64,000 nucleotides of DNA from Prosopocoilus inquinatus (lineage: Eukaryota; Arthropoda; Insecta; Coleoptera; Lucanidae), in assembly GCA_036172665.1 (NCBI GenBank), contig CM069871.1:2170001-2234000 (forward strand), written 5' to 3'. This document shows positions 59,580-64,000 of the stretch, in pieces; the first letter of the stretch is position 1; every line of letters starts with the position of its first letter. The translations under genes and the position numbers were made by a program. The notes beneath the pieces were generated by a model. The model did no database searches. It worked only from the letters and a program-made list of their open reading frames with translations, and was not told where the DNA came from.

Positions 59580-60436
59580 TACAGTGACCGGCAGAAAGCT
59601 GGCTACATAAGGGAAAATTCTTTATTGTTGATTTCTCAGAAAAATTTATTCTTTATGAAAACTCCCGCATCTTCCCAAACTTAAGATGCGTGTGTCAAAG
59701 TTTGAGTACCTCCTGTCATATACCGAGGAAATCAAAATATTTGAAATCGATATAAGAGTAAAGTACCTTTATTTATCACGCTACACGGAGATTTTATTTG
59801 AAAAAGTCACTCAGATTATTATGAAGTCTCAAATATGAAATCATGGCTACCTACGATGGAAAAAAATAATTTGGCTACAAAAAATTGCAATTTTTAGGGT
59901 ATCAATGTTATTAATCATAATTTCTAGTTGACTGTTGAGCAAAAGACAAATTTTAGAGTATGTTCATGTCGCACTTGAAGAAAGGTCCAGCTCTACACAT
60001 TCAAAGTTCCGCAACACACACGTTGGTACGAAAAAAAAATCGAAAAATACGTGAAATTTCTTTTTTCATCGTAGACAGCCCTGATTTCATATTTAAGATC
60101 TCATAATAATTCTGAGTAACCTTTCCAAATAAAATTTTCGCGTAGCATTGAAAATAAAGGTACTTTACTCTTATGTCGATTTCAAATATTTTGATTTTCC
60201 CGGTATGTGTCAGGAGGTATTCAAACTTTGACACTTGCATCTTAAGTTTGGAAAGATGCAGGAGCTTTTATAAAGAATATTTTTTTCTGAGAAATCAATA
60301 ATAAAGAATTTTCCCATACGTCGGCTTTGACTTAGTACTGGTGGAACAAAAGCTCGTCGGAGTTTGTTTCAGCCTCGTCCTTGGAGTTAATTTAAGAATT
60401 TTCCCATATGTAGCCAACTTTCTGCCCGTCACTGTA
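59580..60436. mobile_element. Tc1/mariner-like foldback element, 853 bp, TA duplication
   Basis: The element 59582-60434 begins CAGTGACCGGCAGAAAGCTG and ends with the near-complement. It is flanked by TA (59580-59581, 60435-60436). Sister tandem copies show the empty site AATAATATAAGCAC, which proves the insertion and the TA target. Inverted arms extend ~285 bp on the left (to ~59865) and ~395 bp on the right including a nested insertion. The spacer of ~175 bp holds no transposase frame. CAGTG ends and TA duplication fit the Tc1/mariner superfamily. Confidence 0.88.
60319..60408 (+). mobile_element. Nested 75-bp fragment with 15-bp direct duplication
   Basis: Within the right arm of the foldback element, 60319-60393 is absent from the left arm and matches the dispersed family near 63040-63100 (ACT(G)GTGGA(A/G)CAAAAGCTC, GCCTCGTCCTTGGA). 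It is bounded by AAGAATTTTCCCATA at 60304-60318 and 60394-60408. The long duplication suggests retroposition or repair-mediated capture more than cut-and-paste. Confidence 0.7.
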
Positions 60437-60590
60437 TAAGCACAAGTTCATGGAATCACATGCACGCTATGTTACTCGTACGATGTCTACAGCGGTAATG
60501 TACAACACGCGGGTTTCTGGGTCACATCACGTCTGTTACACGGACGAAATGGCGTAACCAATCGGAAAAGAGTGACGTCAGGGTATTAAA

Positions 60591-61794
60591 AGTCAGCATT
60601 TGATGCCATGCCTGGCTAGACACGTATTGAAATGACCTGCTTTGCAGTTAAGAGACTTCTCCAATTATCTAGTCAAGTAAAAAATTCAACAGTGACGCTA
60701 AGGAATATTAACAAGGACAGCCTGTCACATTCGAGCTCGCGATACAAAACGCTTTCTGCAACCGTGAGCGGAATTTTAATTTAATTAAATTTAATTGCGC
60801 GAATGCAACAAAAGAAGAAATAATGTTTTCCATGTCAAGAGTACGTACGGTCATTACAGTTGCACGTCCGCGTTTAATAAAGGGTGAAACGAATGGAAAA
60901 AACGTATCGTGCTGAATATGAAATGACGAGGGTGGCCAACTGGGACGGCTCGAGTGGGTCCAGGTGTTGCTTGCGGCCCTGCGAATATTAAGCAAACACT
61001 TACTGTTTTCAGCTACCACATTGTAACTTGAGATGACGACGTGTGCTTCACGTCGGATGAGGAGTTTAAGCCGCTGTTTGCTGCGCGAAAATGTATCCTG
61101 CCAGTCAAGACGACGTGGGATTATATCTGATTAAGTGCAAAGGCAACATTGCAGGTTCATAATTTCATCAGAACACGCCGAAATAATTGAATCAGCAACT
61201 ACCACGAGATTATTATTTCTATCTATGTATAAATATTTTCAAAAAAATATAAGAGAGAAAAAAAAATAGTTTTTTTTAAATATGTTAATAAACAAAAAGA
61301 AATTGTACGTCGTTAACGTTTAGAGACGCATTCGAAAAATCGCCAAGACAAGGCATCTTGTTTGTGCCTCCCCGAGGAAATTAATATGTTAACGCGACCC
61401 CGTACGTGTCACGTGTTCTCTGCGCGAATGACCAAACAAACAGACAATCCTCGGCGCATCTAACAAGTGCACAAAAGCGGGAGCACGTAATTGGATTTGT
61501 TCCGGGGAAGTCTGGAGTGTGTTTAAGAACGTTTCGAAACAAAGCGCGGCGCGAATTCCGACTTAATTAATTAGATTAGGGACAACTTGATTATTAAAAT
61601 TGTTTTCTTTTTCCTGCAGTTTACACAAATTTCTTTTTTCTTGCTCTAACTCATACATATTCGTAAGAGGACTAAAAAGCTTCGCCATATTGACAAAAAA
61701 AAAATTTCTAATGCTGTTGTAAACGTCGATAAGTTAATAATAATGAAGAATGTTTTATAATAAAGTAGTTTCCCCGCGTCCTATTTCTTCTGCG
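60591..61794. other. Non-coding, AT-rich
   Basis: A 103-codon minus frame (60708-61019) has no recognised domain. No RNA gene or repeat was recognised. Confidence 0.35.
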
Positions 61795-62030
61795 TGGCTA
61801 GATCATGAGAATTACAGTTTTTTACGCGCTAGTTGTTATTTCGACGGAGAGATTAAATTGCGTTCACACTCGACCTTTAACGCTGTTGGGCCTTCCTTAC
61901 GTCAGATTGGATTTTGATTGTTTTCGATTCGCGCAAGCCCACTCACTGACTTCGAAAGGGGCCACGGCCAGTTCTGGCTTTATTAATTTGCGACGTGCCT
62001 GCCGCCGATATTGGGAAATTTAATTCTGCC
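61795..62030 (+). repeat. Dispersed repeat family, copy
   Basis: It shares AT(C/G)ATGAGAAT(T/C)ACA, TTTCAACGGAGAG-like, CGACCTTTAACGC and TTATTAATTTGCGACGTGCC with the 14.6-14.9-kb copy, and GGCTTTATTAATTTGC with the 161-bp array. Confidence 0.55.
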
Positions 62031-62229
62031 AGGTTCTAGTGTTACCAGGAAGGAACGGGTACAGACGGGCACGCTATACAAAGCACATAAAGTCACAAAT
62101 GAGGCGAACTGAAGCGAGAAGCGGGAAATAAAGTAAATAAACAAATAAGCAAAGATAAGATGGCCGCGATAATAATAGTAGGTGAGGACACGTGGCATGT
62201 CGCAACGCGTATGCAGCGAGCAATCGTGG

Positions 62230-62720
62230 TGAAGAAGACAAAAGACGAAATGCGCTTAAGGAATGAGGAGAGGGAAGAGGAGAGAATAGTACACGATGAA
62301 AGGATCGGCTGAAGAGGAGAGGATAAAGGCGGAGTAGGGGCGAAGAGGAGGCAGCAGAACAATGTGAGGACAGATGAGGATGACAAGAGGAGGAGAGAAG
62401 AGGAAGGAACGAAGAGGAAGGAAGAGGAGGGAAGAGAAAGGAACGAAGCGGAAGGAAGAGGAGAGAAGCGGAAGGAACGAAGAGGACGGAAGAGGAGAAA
62501 AACAGAAGGAACGAAGAGGAAAGAAGAGGAGAGAAGCGGACGAAGAGGAAGGAAGATGAGAGAAGAGGAAGGAACGAAAAGGAAAGAAGAGGAGAGAAAC
62601 AGAAGGAACGAAGAGGAAGGAAGAGGAGCAAAGAGGAAGGAGCAAAGACAAAGGAGCAAAGAAGTAGGAAGAGAAGAAGAGAGAAGTAGATGGAAGGAGA
62701 CAATAGGCGCAAAGGAAGAA
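62230..62720 (+). repeat. Purine-rich low-complexity tract
   Basis: About 490 bases are almost entirely A and G on the plus strand, built from GAAGAGGAAGGAACGAAGAG variants. Long frames on both strands (up to 212 codons, Ser/Leu/Phe-rich on minus, Arg/Glu/Lys-rich on plus) follow from composition. Such polypurine tracts can form triplex DNA. Confidence 0.9.
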
Positions 62721-62874
62721 ATGCCGGAAGGTGGTTCCCTCTATTCTGAGTGGAAAAAAGGATAGGGGTTTAGTTGGCAAGCGCCTGGCAAGAGTCAGCG
62801 AACCCAACATAACCGGTGCGCATTTTTGGAGCCGGAGGTCTTCTGAAAATTCTCCGACCTCTTAAAAAAAAAAA

Positions 62875-63115
62875 ATTTGCGACGTGCCTGGAGCAAGTAA
62901 GTCGTTTAGCGATATCCCCAGCGGCTGGTGGTGTTGTTTGGTCGCGGTGTGAGGGCCTGTAGGGCGGCAGACAACTTTGGTTGATATTGAGGACCCTCAA
63001 GGCAGCCTTCCTCGTGGTACGAGCGACTTCGACCGTCGACTTTTACTTAGCACTGGTGGAGCAAAAGCTCGGCGGAGTTTGTCTCAGCCTCGTCCTTGGA
63101 ATTCAGAACAGGCCA
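62875..63115 (+). repeat. Dispersed repeat family, copy
   Basis: It is collinear with 14818-15020: GACGTGCCTGGAGCAAGT, AGCGATATCC(C/T)CAGCG, CTGGTGGA(G/A)CAAAA and TCTCA(G/A)(C/G)(T/C)TCG. It is the likely source type for the 75-bp fragment at 60319. Confidence 0.6.
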
Positions 63116-63829
63116 TTAAGACCGGTTAACTTCTGGCACAGGTTTTAGTACCACTTTTAATAGAAGCTTTTAGGCATGGAGGAGGAGTTGTAAGAAATCC
63201 GGATTCTGTACAAAAAATTGTTTATTTTAAATTATACTCGAATATAAACCAAAATTGCCGAAAGGCCTTTACATCCTCTTTTTAAACGAGCTTATTATTC
63301 AAAAAAAAATAATGTTTTCATTACTTAAAATAAGAAGGAGGCAAAATCGGGCTTGAAGGAAAATTATTTCCCCTCCCCGCGTGTACGTATATCTTCCGGA
63401 CTTCCGGCTTGCTTCAAGTTCAAGTTAAGTGTCGGGCGTGATTGATCGTGCCGTCTAGTTAGCAGGCGGAACGGAAGTTGCCTCATCTCCAGACGACTTG
63501 CATGTTGTTTACTTCATTACTTTCCGCGCGGCGGTTCGATTTGGGGTGAGAGGGTTGCGAGAGAGGTGGGTTATTAATGGGAGTTGCTGCTCGGCGAGTG
63601 CTCCGTCGCTTTTATTATGTGCCGGAAAGCGTAACGCAAATTAATGTTAAATTACCGTGAGGAAATTCGGCATTGTTTTGCTTGGATCGGTAAAGGTGGT
63701 GTAAAACGTGCAGATGGGGGGTGGGGGGCGGGAGGAAACGGGCGACAGATTAAAAGAAGAAGGGCAAATCTTTTCTCTAAAAAAGCCAAATATCTAATAA
63801 CCACTTTTCAACTCCTTTTTGTCTCCATT
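63116..63829. other. Non-coding
   Basis: No repeat, RNA gene or credible frame. The 71-codon plus frame from 63644 runs into the repeat copy at the end of the window. Confidence 0.35.
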
Positions 63830-64000
63830 TCAATGTTGAATCTCGATTTTCTCTGTTAGTAGCGTTCTGGTTTTCGACAGGGAGCCAAAAATCGATTTCC
63901 AATTGTTTTTCTATGGTGTGCTCGATTGACGTCCACTTATATTTTCAGAATTGTCGAAACCGATCCAGTCCTTATCTCTTTCTCAATTTAGGGAATCGCT
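63830..64000 (+). repeat. Diverged, truncated copy of the 354-bp repeat
   Basis: It is similar to 30613-30740: GTTGAATC...CGATTTTC, GTTAGTAGCG, TTTCCAATT...GTTTT, TGCTCGA and TATTTTCAGAA(T/C)TGTCGAAA in order. It is cut by the window end and clearly older than the copies at 30.6-31.6 kb. Confidence 0.7.

Larger units (their letters stand above)
59045..60590 (+). repeat. ~212-228-bp tandem array, three copies, third interrupted
   Basis: GAAT(G/A)AAATGAATGACG starts copies at 59045, 59273 and 59485. Each contains TCACTCGTACGATGTCTACA, GCGGGTTTCTGGGTCACAT and CGAAATGGC(A/G)TAA. Copy 3 is split by the element at 59582-60434 and resumes at TATAAGCACAAGTTC (60435). Confidence 0.9.

Noticed and set aside
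62074..62810. Long Ser/Leu/Phe-rich minus frames and Arg/Glu-rich plus frames (up to 212 codons)
   Set aside because: They come from the purine-rich low-complexity tract. No domain and no balanced composition.

Overview
The window looks like a gene-poor stretch of an arthropod nuclear genome, most likely an insect. This rests on AT-rich DNA without CpG depletion, many short-range tandem duplications, small DNA transposons and retroelement scraps, and no bacterial-style coding density. The species cannot be named from sequence alone. I found no convincing host protein-coding gene. The open frames are short, have no recognisable domains, and mostly lie inside repeats or low-complexity DNA. The content is mobile elements, nested insertions and tandem arrays.

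Layout. About 1-9 kb: retroelement polypurine-tract ends and a complete non-autonomous hAT element (1363-4274) with a perfect 8-bp target duplication and ACTCGAGT-rich subterminal arrays. It carries a nested TA-flanked MITE. A second inverted-repeat element with its own nested MITE follows. About 9-15 kb: a segmental duplication of about 1.3 kb, a tRNA-derived SINE-like head, a 111-bp imperfect palindrome and a dispersed repeat family that recurs at 20.5, 39.7, 60.3, 61.8 and 62.9 kb. About 15-33 kb: minisatellites (26, 56 and 12 bp), tandem arrays (371, ~570 and 354 bp), MITEs, and one TATA-box/splice-donor candidate first exon near 24.85-24.97 kb.

About 34-41 kb: a 128-bp satellite organised as an alternating A/B dimer (256-bp higher-order repeat), linked to a duplicated leader. 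About 42.8-52.7 kb: a nested tandem array, first a ~0.76-kb unit and then three full ~2.4-2.8-kb units plus the start of a fourth. The first large unit alone carries a 295-bp insertion flanked by an 11-bp duplication. Its 3' half folds into a long hairpin capped by a complete type I hammerhead ribozyme core with a palindromic minimal stem III. This is the most interesting object in the window. About 55.7-57 kb: a 295-bp tandem array. About 59-60.6 kb: a ~220-bp tandem array interrupted by a Tc1/mariner-like foldback element, with the empty site preserved in the sister copies. About 62.2-62.7 kb is a purine-rich low-complexity tract. The window ends in a diverged copy of the 354-bp repeat.

The tandem arrays supply intact sister copies, so several insertions can be read against an empty site in the same window. 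This gives good evidence for boundaries and target-site duplications without outside data. Nothing here shows a metabolic or regulatory gene network. The regulatory candidates (TATA boxes, CTCF-like motifs) are weak single-motif calls.
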